From JAJDXW01 sp965223775 (GTDB lineage: Bacteria; Pseudomonadota; Gammaproteobacteria; HK1), in assembly GCA_965223775.1 (NCBI GenBank), contig OZ245021.1, positions 4,650,001 to 4,714,000 of the forward strand: a DNA stretch of 64,000 nt, given 5' to 3'. Under the pieces are notes generated by a model. That model saw only the letters and a list, made by a program, of their open reading frames with translations. It ran no database searches and was not told where the DNA came from. Of the stretch, positions 8,762-16,438 are shown one piece after another. A program made the translations under genes and the position numbers. The stretch's first letter is position 1. Every line of letters begins with the position of its first letter.

Positions 8762-9069
8762 CGCCGTACCGCCCCTGTTCGCGCCCGGTGACTTCAGCGG
8801 TGTCCATGGCAGCACCGCTTGACGGGAGCGGAATATAACGAACTTTCAAGCGATTGCAAGTATGTTATTTTTTTATCTCATCGATAATAAATTTTTCTCA
8901 AGACGCCCGCCCGGATTCCACTGAAAAACCCTCTCGATGCCCGCCCACAAAGGCGAAACGGCACTCCGACGGGACTTTCTCGGGAGGTATTATGAGAAAG
9001 ATGTATTTGTGAAATTACGAAGTATTTGTTGATTTACCTCCAATTCCACGGTTCCCGGCGCCCCGATTC
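8709..9069. promoter_or_regulatory. Divergent control region between the adhesin leader and the LysR gene, with a 6-codon leader ORF
   Basis: An AT-rich intergenic region that recurs inverted and highly similar at 62430-62797. A perfect GGGAGG Shine-Dalgarno precedes ATG at 8992, which opens the short frame MRKMYL and stops at TGA (9010-9012). That frame is exactly in phase with the downstream LysR GTG at 9070. Both copies keep the SD, the ATG and the TGA. It may be a leader peptide coupled to LysR translation, or the old LysR start cut off by a nonsense codon. Confidence 0.5.
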
Positions 9070-9426
9070 GTGATTCCCCTGCTGCCTCTCGACAGCCTGC
9101 GCTTCTTCGAGGCTGCCGCCCGGCACCAGAGCTTCGCCCTTGCCGCCGAGGTCCACGGCGTCTCCGAGCGCCAGCGCACGACCCCCCGGCGGGTGCGCAT
9201 CGTCTCGGTCGAGGCGGTGGCCGAGAAGTGGCTGGTGCCAAGGCTCGCCTCGTTCAGGGCGGCCTGGCCCGGCATCGCCATCGAGCTCGAGACCAACCAC
9301 CGGGGCGTCGACCCGGCGCGGCGCTCCATCGCCGCGTCAGCCGCCGCCTCGTCCTCGCCTTCCGGGAACGCGTGGAGCGTTGCGCCCAGCACACGGTCGA
9401 GCAGCAGGTTGCCGGAGCTGCGGTAG
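9070..9426 (+). pseudogene. LysR-type regulator, internally deleted and 3'-truncated
   Basis: The start IPLLPLDSLRFFEAAARHQSFA matches the LysR (GcvA-like) helix-turn-helix N-terminus. The sequence then jumps directly to AEVHGVSERQRTTPRRVRIVSVEAVAEKWL. Compared with the copy at 61857-62429 it lacks 51 codons in frame, including the recognition helix and linker helix. Similarity to the regulator ends at RGVDPARR (about 9329), and the remaining codons are unrelated. It cannot bind DNA like a normal LysR protein. Confidence 0.8.
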
Positions 9427-9534
9427 GTCCCGCCGCCGTCCGCCACCCGGTCCTCGAGCTGGATGTGGATTTCCATACTTGGCCCGAGTTCGACAACTCA
9501 GCGTTTTTGCGCTCGTAACTCACTGATTTACGGT

Positions 9535-9801
9535 TCACGAGTGCAAGCTGAATGAGAACGCTCGGCCCTGCTTGTCCACGAGGGGAAGGGGATGGCGAAC
9601 CGACCCTCTGGCCAGCTTGACGGCCAGCCACCAGTCTTCACTCGAAAACCCCTTCGGGGGCTCCAGATGCCGGAGCTTCGACCAATGCAGATATCTGTTT
9701 TCAGGGAGCTTTCCGATACCGGAAGAAAGCAGTTCCGGGATCTTTGCGTATCGTTCGTTGCTCAGCTCCGACAGGGACGGTGGCGCGAGAGGCATTTTCA
9801 T
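9535..9801 (-). pseudogene. Fic-family protein, N-terminal fragment
   Basis: The frame gives 88 residues whose middle (ENRYLHWSKLRHLEPPKGFSSEDWWLAVKLARG, then PLPLVDKQGRAFSF) resembles the N-terminal domain of the COG3177 Fic group, where a WxKLRHLxPP segment is followed by EEWW and LxDKxG. The catalytic HxFxDGN domain is absent: the frame stops at 9535 and the LysR remnant follows. It is therefore a fragment. Position 9801 is a plausible native ATG. Confidence 0.5.
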
Positions 9802-9827
9802 GGGTGACGGATACTGCTGAGCCAGCG

Positions 9828-9856
9828 TTGATCCAGGTTGCGACGGGTCCTATAAT
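9828..9856 (+). promoter_or_regulatory. Sigma70-type promoter of the intradiol dioxygenase gene
   Basis: TTGATC at 9828-9833 and a perfect TATAAT at 9851-9856 are 17 bp apart. The expected transcript start near 9863 is 25 bp before the ATG at 9888, which has its own ribosome-binding site (GGTGGAGGA). Confidence 0.7.
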
Positions 9857-9887
9857 TTTGTGGCAAAACAAGGTGGAGGAAACTCCC

Positions 9888-10799
9888 ATGCGCGATCTTA
9901 CCGAACAGAACACGACGGGTGTCGTACTCGGCGCGTGGGCACGAAATCCCGATCCGCGTTTCAAGGAGATCATGGATGCCTTGATTCGACATCTTCACGA
10001 GTTCGTTCGCGAGGTGCGGCTTACCGAGACGGAATGGGAAGCCGCAATCCGGTATCTCCATGAATGCGCCGACATCTCGTCGACGGAGCGTAGCGAGTTC
10101 ATCCTCACGTCCGATGTTCTCGGCGTCTCGTCGCTTGTGGACACGCTGAACAACCGGCGCCCGAAGGGAGCGACCGAGAATTCCGTGCTCGGACCCTTCT
10201 ACATCGACGGGGAAGGCGAACTCGGACCGGTGCCGCAAGTCAATGTGGGCGGCGATCTGATCGGTGACCGCAACAAGGGCGGCGAGCCGACCCTCGTCCG
10301 CGGCAGGGTCAAGGGGCTCGACGGCGCGCCCATCCGGGGCGCGGTGCTGGACTTCTGGCAGAACGGCCCCGACGGCCTTTACGACGTCCAGGAGCCGGAA
10401 CGAGGTTACAACCTTCGTTGTCGGATGATCACCGGCGAGGACGGACGTTACGCGTTCACGACCACCAAGCCGTTGCCGTATACGATTCCTCTCGACGGTC
10501 CGGCGGCGAAAATGATGAAGACCGCCGAGCGCAATGTCTGGCGGCCGGCGCATCTCCACGTACGCGTTGATGCGCCAGGCTACGAGATGCTCACGACCGA
10601 GCTCTTCATCGAGGGGGACGAATACCTCGACAATGACGCGGTCTTCGGGGTCAAGGACTCCCTGGTAATCAACTGGGGACGAAATGACTCGCAGGAAGAG
10701 GCCGAGAAGCTGGACATCGCCTCCCCGTTCTACGAGATCGAATTCGATGTAGTGCTCAATCCTGCTGTGGCGGCAGCACAGGCACAGGCCGCCGACTAG
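9888..10799 (+). CDS. Intradiol ring-cleavage dioxygenase (catechol/hydroxyquinol 1,2-dioxygenase family)
   Basis: 303 residues from ATG 9888, preceded by GGTGGAGGA. An N-terminal helical dimerisation domain (about residues 1-100) is followed by the intradiol beta-sandwich. Non-haem Fe(III) ligands are visible: Tyr in DGLYDVQ, Tyr in PLPYTIPLDGP, and two His in RPAHLHVRV. The segment ENSVLGPFYIDGE is typical of the hydroxyquinol/catechol group. These enzymes cleave the ring between two hydroxyls to give a muconate or maleylacetate. A strong promoter precedes it, and the next gene is another oxygenase. The precise diphenol cannot be set from sequence. Confidence 0.88.
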   Translation: MRDLTEQNTTGVVLGAWARNPDPRFKEIMDALIRHLHEFVREVRLTETEWEAAIRYLHECADISSTERSEFILTSDVLGVSSLVDTLNNRRPKGATENSVLGPFYIDGEGELGPVPQVNVGGDLIGDRNKGGEPTLVRGRVKGLDGAPIRGAVLDFWQNGPDGLYDVQEPERGYNLRCRMITGEDGRYAFTTTKPLPYTIPLDGPAAKMMKTAERNVWRPAHLHVRVDAPGYEMLTTELFIEGDEYLDNDAVFGVKDSLVINWGRNDSQEEAEKLDIASPFYEIEFDVVLNPAVAAAQAQAAD

Positions 10800-10870
10800 C
10801 GGGCCCACCTTCTCGTGCATGGGGTAGCGGCCCACCGGACGTCATCGATCGGAGCGTGGAGCGGCGAGCG

Positions 10871-10892
10871 GGCAGGCAGGCAGGCAGGCAGG
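10871..10892. repeat. GGCA tetranucleotide tandem repeat
   Basis: Five and a half copies of GGCA lie 10 bp before the TauD-type gene, where its ribosome-binding site should be. Copy-number change here could alter translation of that gene. Confidence 0.8.
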
Positions 10893-10902
10893 AAGATCGA
10901 GC

Positions 10903-11730
10903 ATGGAATACCGGCGCATCTCCGTCGACCCCCTCACCCCGACGATCGGGGCCGAGGTCTCCGGGGTCGATCTTCGCGAGCCCCTCGACGAGGAGGCGTT
11001 CGAGGAAGTCCACGGCGCCCTGGTCGACCACGCGGTGATCTTCTTCCGCGACCAGGCCATCGACCACGATCAGCACCTCGCCTTCGGGCGGCGCTTCGGA
11101 GCGCTGCACATCCACCCCGCCGCTCCGTGCGTCGCAGACAACCCGGAGCTCATGCTGATCCACACCGATGCGAGATCCACCCGACACAACGGTGACGACT
11201 GGCACAGCGACGTGTCCTGCGACGAGGAGCCGCCGATGGGCTCCGTGCTGCACCTCCATACGGTGCCGACGTCGGGCGGCGACACCCTCTTCTCGAACAT
11301 GTATGCGGCGTGGGAGGCGCTGTCGGAGCCGATGAAGGCGCTGCTCGCGCCGCTTGAAGCCCGGCACGAGTCCGCGCACCTCTACGATGGGCTGTACGGA
11401 GACGCCACCGTGAAGCGCCGCAACGACTGGCCGAGCGCGGTGCACCCGGTGGTCCGGACCCATCCCGTATCCGGGCGGAGCGCCCTCTACGTGAACGCGA
11501 TCTTCACCCGCCGGATCCTCGGCGTCACCGAGCGCGAGAGCCGCGCCCTGCTCGACTTCCTGTTCGCGCACGTCGCGAATCCGCGGTTCCAGTGCCGCTT
11601 CCGCTGGCGCGAGAACTCGATCGCCTTCTGGGACAACCGCTGCGTGCAGCACCACGCGATGTGGGACTACTACCCCGAGACGCGCACCGGCACCCGGGTG
11701 ACCGTCGCCGGCGACCGTCCCTTCCGCTGA
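10903..11730 (+). CDS. TauD/TfdA-type 2-oxoglutarate-dependent dioxygenase
   Basis: 275 residues, full length for the family. The Fe(II) facial triad is visible: His and Asp in DWHSDVSCDEEP, and the distal His in CVQHHAMWDY. The 2-oxoglutarate-binding Arg is in RTGTRVTVAGDRP. The N-terminal PTIGAEVSGVDLREPLDEE segment is diagnostic. These enzymes hydroxylate substrates such as taurine, aryloxyacetates or alkyl sulfates. The substrate is unknown here, though the upstream dioxygenase suggests aromatic ethers as one option. A GGCA repeat sits just upstream. Confidence 0.9.
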   Translation: MEYRRISVDPLTPTIGAEVSGVDLREPLDEEAFEEVHGALVDHAVIFFRDQAIDHDQHLAFGRRFGALHIHPAAPCVADNPELMLIHTDARSTRHNGDDWHSDVSCDEEPPMGSVLHLHTVPTSGGDTLFSNMYAAWEALSEPMKALLAPLEARHESAHLYDGLYGDATVKRRNDWPSAVHPVVRTHPVSGRSALYVNAIFTRRILGVTERESRALLDFLFAHVANPRFQCRFRWRENSIAFWDNRCVQHHAMWDYYPETRTGTRVTVAGDRPFR

Positions 11731-11754
11731 TCCTCCGGCCTCCCGACCGGAAAC

Positions 11755-12177
11755 TCATGCCGAGGGCTGGGCGCCCGCCGGCACGAGCTCGAATCCCTGC
11801 CTTGCAAAATCTTCGTCGAACCCAAGGACCCGCCCGATCCCGCGCTCGCGCATGAGCGTGATGCTCGACCAGTCGGTGAGGCTGATCCTGCGGTGCGATG
11901 CGGCCAGGAGGGCGGCCATTGCACGATGAAGCAGAGCCTCGTCGACCCACACCACATCGAGCAGCGGAAGCACGTCCCGATAGAACACCCGCACCGCCGC
12001 AACTCCGACTCTCGTCTGCAGCAGGGTGACCGCCTCGAGAACGACAAACGAAGAGGTCAGGAGCCTGACGCCCTGGTCTCGCAACGGCGGGACGGCGGCA
12101 ATCGCCGCCTGGTGGTTGTCGTCGGTCTCGACCAGCAGCGCAAACAGGGCCGAGGTCTCCACGAACACCTCATTCAT
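11755..12177 (-). CDS. PIN-domain toxin of a VapC-type pair
   Basis: 140 residues from ATG 12177, which overlaps the antitoxin stop by 8 bp. PIN-domain features are the N-terminal FVETSALFALL, a Glu in SSFVVLEAV, an Asp in RISLTDWSSI and a C-terminal Asp in VLGFDEDFARQGFEL. The first metal position is Glu (VET) where VapC proteins usually have Asp (VDT). Members of the family are ribonucleases held inactive by their antitoxin. The antitoxin-toxin order with overlap is classic. Confidence 0.87.
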   Translation of the reverse strand: MNEVFVETSALFALLVETDDNHQAAIAAVPPLRDQGVRLLTSSFVVLEAVTLLQTRVGVAAVRVFYRDVLPLLDVVWVDEALLHRAMAALLAASHRRISLTDWSSITLMRERGIGRVLGFDEDFARQGFELVPAGAQPSA

Positions 12178-12418
12178 TCGCGAAGGCATCGGAGAGGTAG
12201 GCGTCATGACGCACGGAGACGTCCGTCACGTCGCTCTCGGCGCGGCACGAGCCGACGGCAGCCAGGAAGCGGTCCCAGGCCGTTTCCTTCTCCTCGGCGG
12301 CAAGGACGTGATCCACACCCTCGCGGACGAGCTGCGCGAAAGACTTCGACTGGCGTGCCGCGAGCGCCTTCAGGCGCTCGTATTGATCGGGATCGAGCTG
12401 GATTTGGGTACGAATCAT
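12170..12418 (-). CDS. Ribbon-helix-helix antitoxin partner of the PIN toxin
   Basis: 82 residues. The N-terminus MIRTQIQLDPDQYERLKALAARQSKSFAQLVREGVD is a ribbon-helix-helix DNA-binding fold (beta strand, then two helices). The acidic C-terminal tail (VSVRHDAYLSDAFANE) would bind and block the toxin. It is the upstream gene of the pair and probably represses the operon. Confidence 0.85.
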   Translation of the reverse strand: MIRTQIQLDPDQYERLKALAARQSKSFAQLVREGVDHVLAAEEKETAWDRFLAAVGSCRAESDVTDVSVRHDAYLSDAFANE

Positions 12419-12663
12419 GATGTCATGTTAGCACCCACGTGCATACATGATGAGCTCGGGTGTCCACGAGGAGGCCGTGTTCAGGGACGCGCCCCCGACT
12501 ATCAGGTCGATGGGTTCGCAATACCGGAAGGTTCGTGGTGCGGGTCAGACTGCGGGGCCGGAGTCCAGCCCGCGAGAAACGTCGGACGCAGGACTGCTAC
12601 CGAGGGAGAGCGCCGCGTCGCGCGCGTCGCGCCGAATTCGTCCGGACCAGTGCACGGGAATTG

Positions 12664-12691
12664 TTTCAAGTCTGAAATTTCAAGCTTGAAA
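12664..12691. promoter_or_regulatory. Palindromic operator upstream of the 2-aminobenzoyl-CoA operon
   Basis: A perfect 14-bp palindrome TTTCAAGCTTGAAA (12678-12691) directly follows an imperfect version TTTCAAGTCTGAAA (12664-12677). They lie 57 bp before the first gene of an operon that encodes its own MarR regulator, so this is the likely MarR binding site. The rest of the 12419-12748 gap shows no gene. Confidence 0.6.
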
Positions 12692-12748
12692 TAAATCTCG
12701 AAGCGGCGCAGACTGGACGCGGCGTTTCGGCACCCGGAGGGGGCGCCC

Positions 12749-15052
12749 ATGAACATCGCCTGTCTCGGCGGGGGGCCTGCGGGGCTCTATTTCGCGATCA
12801 GCCTGAAGCTCCGCAATCCGGCCCACGAGATCACCGTGTTCGAGCGCAACGCCCGCGACGACACCTTCGGCTGGGGGGTGGTCCTGTCCGACGAGACGCT
12901 GAAGAACCTCGCCGCCAACGACCCGGTGAGCGCGGCCGCCATCCACAGCCACTTCGCCTACTGGGACGACATCGCGGTCTGCCTCCGGGGCGAACGCATC
13001 GTCTCCACCGGGCACGGATTCTGCGGGATCGGCCGCCGGCGTCTGCTCGCGCTGCTCCAGGAACGGGCCATTCACCTGGGAGTCGAGCTCCGCTTCGAGG
13101 CGAGGGCCGACGAACCGGCCCCGTTCGCGGAGGAGTTCGATCTCGTCGTCGCCGCCGACGGGCTGCATTCGCGCACCCGCGAGGCCTACCGGGAGCACTT
13201 CCGCCCGCAAGTCGACCTTCGCCGCTGCAAGTTCGTGTGGCTCGGCACCCACCAGAAGTTCGACGACGCCTTCACCTTCATCTTCGAGCAGACCGAGCAC
13301 GGCTGGGTATGGGCCCACGCCTACCAGTTCGACGCGAGCACCGCCACCTTCATCGTGGAATGCTCGCAACCCACCTGGGAGGCGTTCGGCTTCGAGTCGA
13401 TGAGCCAGGCGGAATCGGCGGCGGCCTGCGAACGGATCTTCGCCGCCCATCTCGGCGGGCATTCGCTCATGAGCAACGCGACCCATCTCCGCGGCTCGGC
13501 CTGGCTCAACTTCCCCCGGGTTCTCTGCGAGAAATGGTCGCACCGCAACGTGGTGCTGCTCGGAGACGCCGCGGCCACCGCCCATTTCTCGATCGGTTCG
13601 GGCACGAAGCTCGCGATGGAGGGAGCGGTCACCCTCGCCCAGGCGCTGGTCGAGGAGGCGACCCCGGAGGAAGCGTTCGCGAGCTACGAGGAGAGCCGGC
13701 GACTGGAGGCGCTCCGCCTTCAGTCCGCGGCCCGAAACTCCCTCGCCTGGTTCGAGGACGTCGAGCGGTACCTCGATCTCGACCCCGTGCAGTTCAACTA
13801 CTCGCTGCTGACCCGCTCGCAGCGGATCAGCCACGAGAACCTCCGGGTGCGCGACCCGCGGTGGCTGCGAAGCGCGGAGCGGTGGTTCCAGGAACGGTCC
13901 GGTGCGCCGGGCGTCCCGGTCCGCCCGCCGATGTTCGCACCCTTCGCGCTCCGCGACCTCCGGCTCGAGAACCGGGTGGTCGTTTCGCCCATGGCGCAGT
14001 ACAAGGCGGTAGACGGTGTCCCCGGGGACTGGCACCTGGTCCACTACGCCGAGCGGGCAAAGGGAGGAGCGGGCCTCGTGACCATCGAGATGACCTGCGT
14101 CAGCCCGGAGGGTCGGATCACCCCCGGCTGCACGGGGCTCTACGCGGACGAGCACACCGCGGCATGGAAGCGAATCACGGACTTCGTGCACCGCGAGACG
14201 ACCGCGAAGATCGGCTGCCAGCTCGGACATTCCGGGCCGAAGGGCTCGACCCAGCTCGGCTGGGAGACCATGGACGCGCCGCTCCCGGAGGGCAACTGGC
14301 CCGTGATGGCCGCTTCCCCCATCCCCTGGTCGCCCCGGAACCAGACGCCGAGGGCGATGACCGAGGAGGACATGGAGAAGGTGACGGCCGAGTTCGTCGA
14401 TGCGGCCCGCCGCGCGGAGGAGGCCGGCTTCGACATGCTGGAGCTGCACTGCGCCCACGGCTACCTGCTCTCCTCGTTCATCACCCCGATCACGAACCGG
14501 CGCCAGGACCGGTACGGGGGCAGCCTCGAGAACCGCCTGCGGTTCCCCCTGCGCGTCTTCGAGGCGGTCCGGGCGGCGTGGGCGCCGCAAAAACCCATGT
14601 CGGTCCGGATCTCGGCCGACGACTGGGTGGGCGACGAGGGCATCACCCCCGAGACGTCGGTGGAGGTCGCTCGCGCCTTCATGCGCACGGGCGCGGACAT
14701 CTGCAACGTGTCGGCGGGACAGACCTCGACCCGCGCCCGGCCGGTGTACGGGCGCCTGTTCCAGACCCCGTTCGCGGACCGGATCCGGAACGAAGCGCAC
14801 ATGGCAACGATGGCGGTCGGCAACATCTACGAGGCCGACCACGTCAACTCGATCCTGCTCGCGGGCCGGGCGGACCTCGTGTGCCTCGCCCGCCCGCACC
14901 TCGCGAACCCCTACTGGACCTTCCACGCCGCGGCGGCCCTCGGGGACCGCGAGGTCGAGTGGCCCCTGCCCTACCTCGCCGGCCGCGACCAGCTCCGGCG
15001 CCTCGCCGAGCGGGGCGAAGCGCCCGGACCGGCGGCCGCGGCGAGGGCCTGA
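12749..15052 (+). CDS. 2-aminobenzoyl-CoA monooxygenase/reductase (salicylyl-CoA 5-hydroxylase-type bifunctional flavoenzyme)
   Basis: 767 residues, the usual length for this two-domain family. Residues 1-390 are a class A FAD monooxygenase (GGGPAGLYFA near 8-17, VVAADGLHSRTR, and LGDAAATAHFSIGSGTKLAMEGA). Residues 395-760 are an Old Yellow Enzyme-type FMN reductase (PMAQYKAV, the LHCAHGYLLSSFITP active-site segment, DRYGGSLENR). In Azoarcus the homologue AbmA hydroxylates 2-aminobenzoyl-CoA and then reduces the ring. Salicylyl-CoA is the other known substrate type. The CoA ligase, RidA and MarR downstream fit anthranilate breakdown. Start: ATG 12749 after GGAGGGGG. Confidence 0.9.
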   Translation: MNIACLGGGPAGLYFAISLKLRNPAHEITVFERNARDDTFGWGVVLSDETLKNLAANDPVSAAAIHSHFAYWDDIAVCLRGERIVSTGHGFCGIGRRRLLALLQERAIHLGVELRFEARADEPAPFAEEFDLVVAADGLHSRTREAYREHFRPQVDLRRCKFVWLGTHQKFDDAFTFIFEQTEHGWVWAHAYQFDASTATFIVECSQPTWEAFGFESMSQAESAAACERIFAAHLGGHSLMSNATHLRGSAWLNFPRVLCEKWSHRNVVLLGDAAATAHFSIGSGTKLAMEGAVTLAQALVEEATPEEAFASYEESRRLEALRLQSAARNSLAWFEDVERYLDLDPVQFNYSLLTRSQRISHENLRVRDPRWLRSAERWFQERSGAPGVPVRPPMFAPFALRDLRLENRVVVSPMAQYKAVDGVPGDWHLVHYAERAKGGAGLVTIEMTCVSPEGRITPGCTGLYADEHTAAWKRITDFVHRETTAKIGCQLGHSGPKGSTQLGWETMDAPLPEGNWPVMAASPIPWSPRNQTPRAMTEEDMEKVTAEFVDAARRAEEAGFDMLELHCAHGYLLSSFITPITNRRQDRYGGSLENRLRFPLRVFEAVRAAWAPQKPMSVRISADDWVGDEGITPETSVEVARAFMRTGADICNVSAGQTSTRARPVYGRLFQTPFADRIRNEAHMATMAVGNIYEADHVNSILLAGRADLVCLARPHLANPYWTFHAAAALGDREVEWPLPYLAGRDQLRRLAERGEAPGPAAAARA

Positions 15053-15055
15053 ACC

Positions 15056-15826
15056 ATGTCGTTCCTCGAAGGCAGACACGCGGTGGTCACCGGCGCAGGC
15101 ACGGGGATCGGCGCCGCCATCGCGGAGGCGCTCGCAGGCGAAGGCGCCCGGGTAACCCTCCTCGGACGAAGGCTCGAAGTCCTGGAGCGCCTCGCCGTCC
15201 GGTCGCAAGACCGGCTGCATCCGGTGCGGACCGACGTGACCGACGAGGACTCGGTTCGCGCCGCGTTCGAACGGGCGGGACGCGAGCGAGGGCCGGCGAG
15301 CATCGTCGTCGCCAACGCCGGCGAGGCCGCGAGCGCCCCCTTCGCACGGCTCGGCCCGGAGATGTGGACGGAGATGCTCGAGGTCAACCTGACCGGCTGC
15401 TACCGCACCTTCCGGCACGGCCTCGCCGCCATGGACCGCGCCGCACGGTGGGGGCGGCTCATCGCGATCGCGTCCACCGCCGGCCTCAAGGGCTACCCCT
15501 ACGTGGCCGCCTACTGCGCGGCGAAGCACGGGGTCGTCGGGCTCACCCGGGCCCTTGCCGTCGAACTGGCGAAGACCGGGGTCACCGTCAACTCGGTCTG
15601 TCCCGGGTTCACCGAGACGCCGCTCCTCGAGCGGAGCGTGCACAACATCGTCCGGCAGGGCGCGATGACCGCCGGGGAAGCGCGGGACGCGCTCGCCTCC
15701 GACAATCCGATGGGCCGGTTCATCGAGCCCGCGGAGGTCGCCCGGGCCGTGCTCTGGCTCTGCGGCCCTGGCTCGGACTCCATCTCCGGCCAGAGCGTCT
15801 CGGTGTCCGGGGGGGCGACGTGGTGA
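15056..15826 (+). CDS. SDR-family oxidoreductase (3-hydroxyacyl-CoA dehydrogenase-like)
   Basis: 256 residues. Cofactor motif TGAGTGIG near residues 13-20, NAG motif, catalytic Ser in IAIASTAGL and YCAAK as the Tyr/Lys pair. The PG motif (VCPGFTETPL) is present. It starts 3 bp after the flavoenzyme gene and ends in a GTGA overlap with marR, so it belongs to the operon. A role in oxidising a hydroxyl of the ring-reduced CoA thioester is inferred from position. Confidence 0.88.
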   Translation: MSFLEGRHAVVTGAGTGIGAAIAEALAGEGARVTLLGRRLEVLERLAVRSQDRLHPVRTDVTDEDSVRAAFERAGRERGPASIVVANAGEAASAPFARLGPEMWTEMLEVNLTGCYRTFRHGLAAMDRAARWGRLIAIASTAGLKGYPYVAAYCAAKHGVVGLTRALAVELAKTGVTVNSVCPGFTETPLLERSVHNIVRQGAMTAGEARDALASDNPMGRFIEPAEVARAVLWLCGPGSDSISGQSVSVSGGATW

Positions 15827-16338
15827 GCGCCGTGAGGACTCCTTCCTCCTTCTCCTCCCCCCCCTCCGCCTCCTCCGCGGCTTCCGCATCCTCCTCGCGG
15901 GCCGCCAAGGCACGGCTTCGCCTGTGGATCCGGATGCTGCGCCTGACGCGGGCCATCGAGTCGGAGCTGCGCGAGAACCTGCGAACGGAGTTCGCCGCCA
16001 CCCTCCCGCGCTTCGACGTGATGGCCGCCCTGTACCGCTTTCCCGACGGCATGATCCTGTCCGAGCTCTCGCGCTACCTCATGGTGTCGAACGGCAACGT
16101 GACCGGCATCATCAACCGCCTCGTGAACGACGGCCTCGTCGAGCGCACGCTCCGCGACGGGGACCGCCGCACGTCGGCGGTTCGCCTGTCGGACCGGGGC
16201 GTGAAGAACTTCGAGTCGATGGCGAGCGCGCACGAGTCGTGGGTGAACGGGATCTTCGCCACGCTCGCCCCCGGCGAGGCGGAGAGGCTGGCCGAGCAGC
16301 TCAAGGGGACGGACATCTATCCGAGGACCACTCCATGA
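15823..16338 (+). CDS. MarR-family transcriptional regulator
   Basis: 171 residues from GTG 15823, overlapping the SDR stop. The first 25 residues are a Ser/Ala-rich tail. The winged helix follows (LPRFDVMAALYRFPDGMILSELSRYLMVSNGNVTGIINRLVNDGLVER, with wing residues RDGDRRTSAVRLSDRG). Regulators of this type in aromatic-acid operons are usually repressors released by the aryl-CoA. The palindrome at 12664-12691 is the probable operator, which would make this autoregulated. Confidence 0.9.
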   Translation: MSAVRTPSSFSSPPSASSAASASSSRAAKARLRLWIRMLRLTRAIESELRENLRTEFAATLPRFDVMAALYRFPDGMILSELSRYLMVSNGNVTGIINRLVNDGLVERTLRDGDRRTSAVRLSDRGVKNFESMASAHESWVNGIFATLAPGEAERLAEQLKGTDIYPRTTP

Positions 16339-16438
16339 GCGCCGCGATCGGCTTCACCGGCGAGGACCAGCCGCTGGCGCTCCGCACCGCCGGCGACTTC
16401 GGCGACTCGACCGTCCCGGAAAGCGGAGGGAACGAAGG

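Noticed and set aside
9330..9476. Minus-strand frame MEIHIQLEDRVADGGGTYRSSGNLLLDRVLGATLHAFPEG
   Set aside because: Protein-like composition and a possible gene start, but it is cut by the LysR remnant and I recognise no family.
12680..15913. 1077-codon minus-strand frame opposite the 2-aminobenzoyl-CoA operon
   Set aside because: Antisense shadow of three convincing genes, with no domain or signal in the translation.
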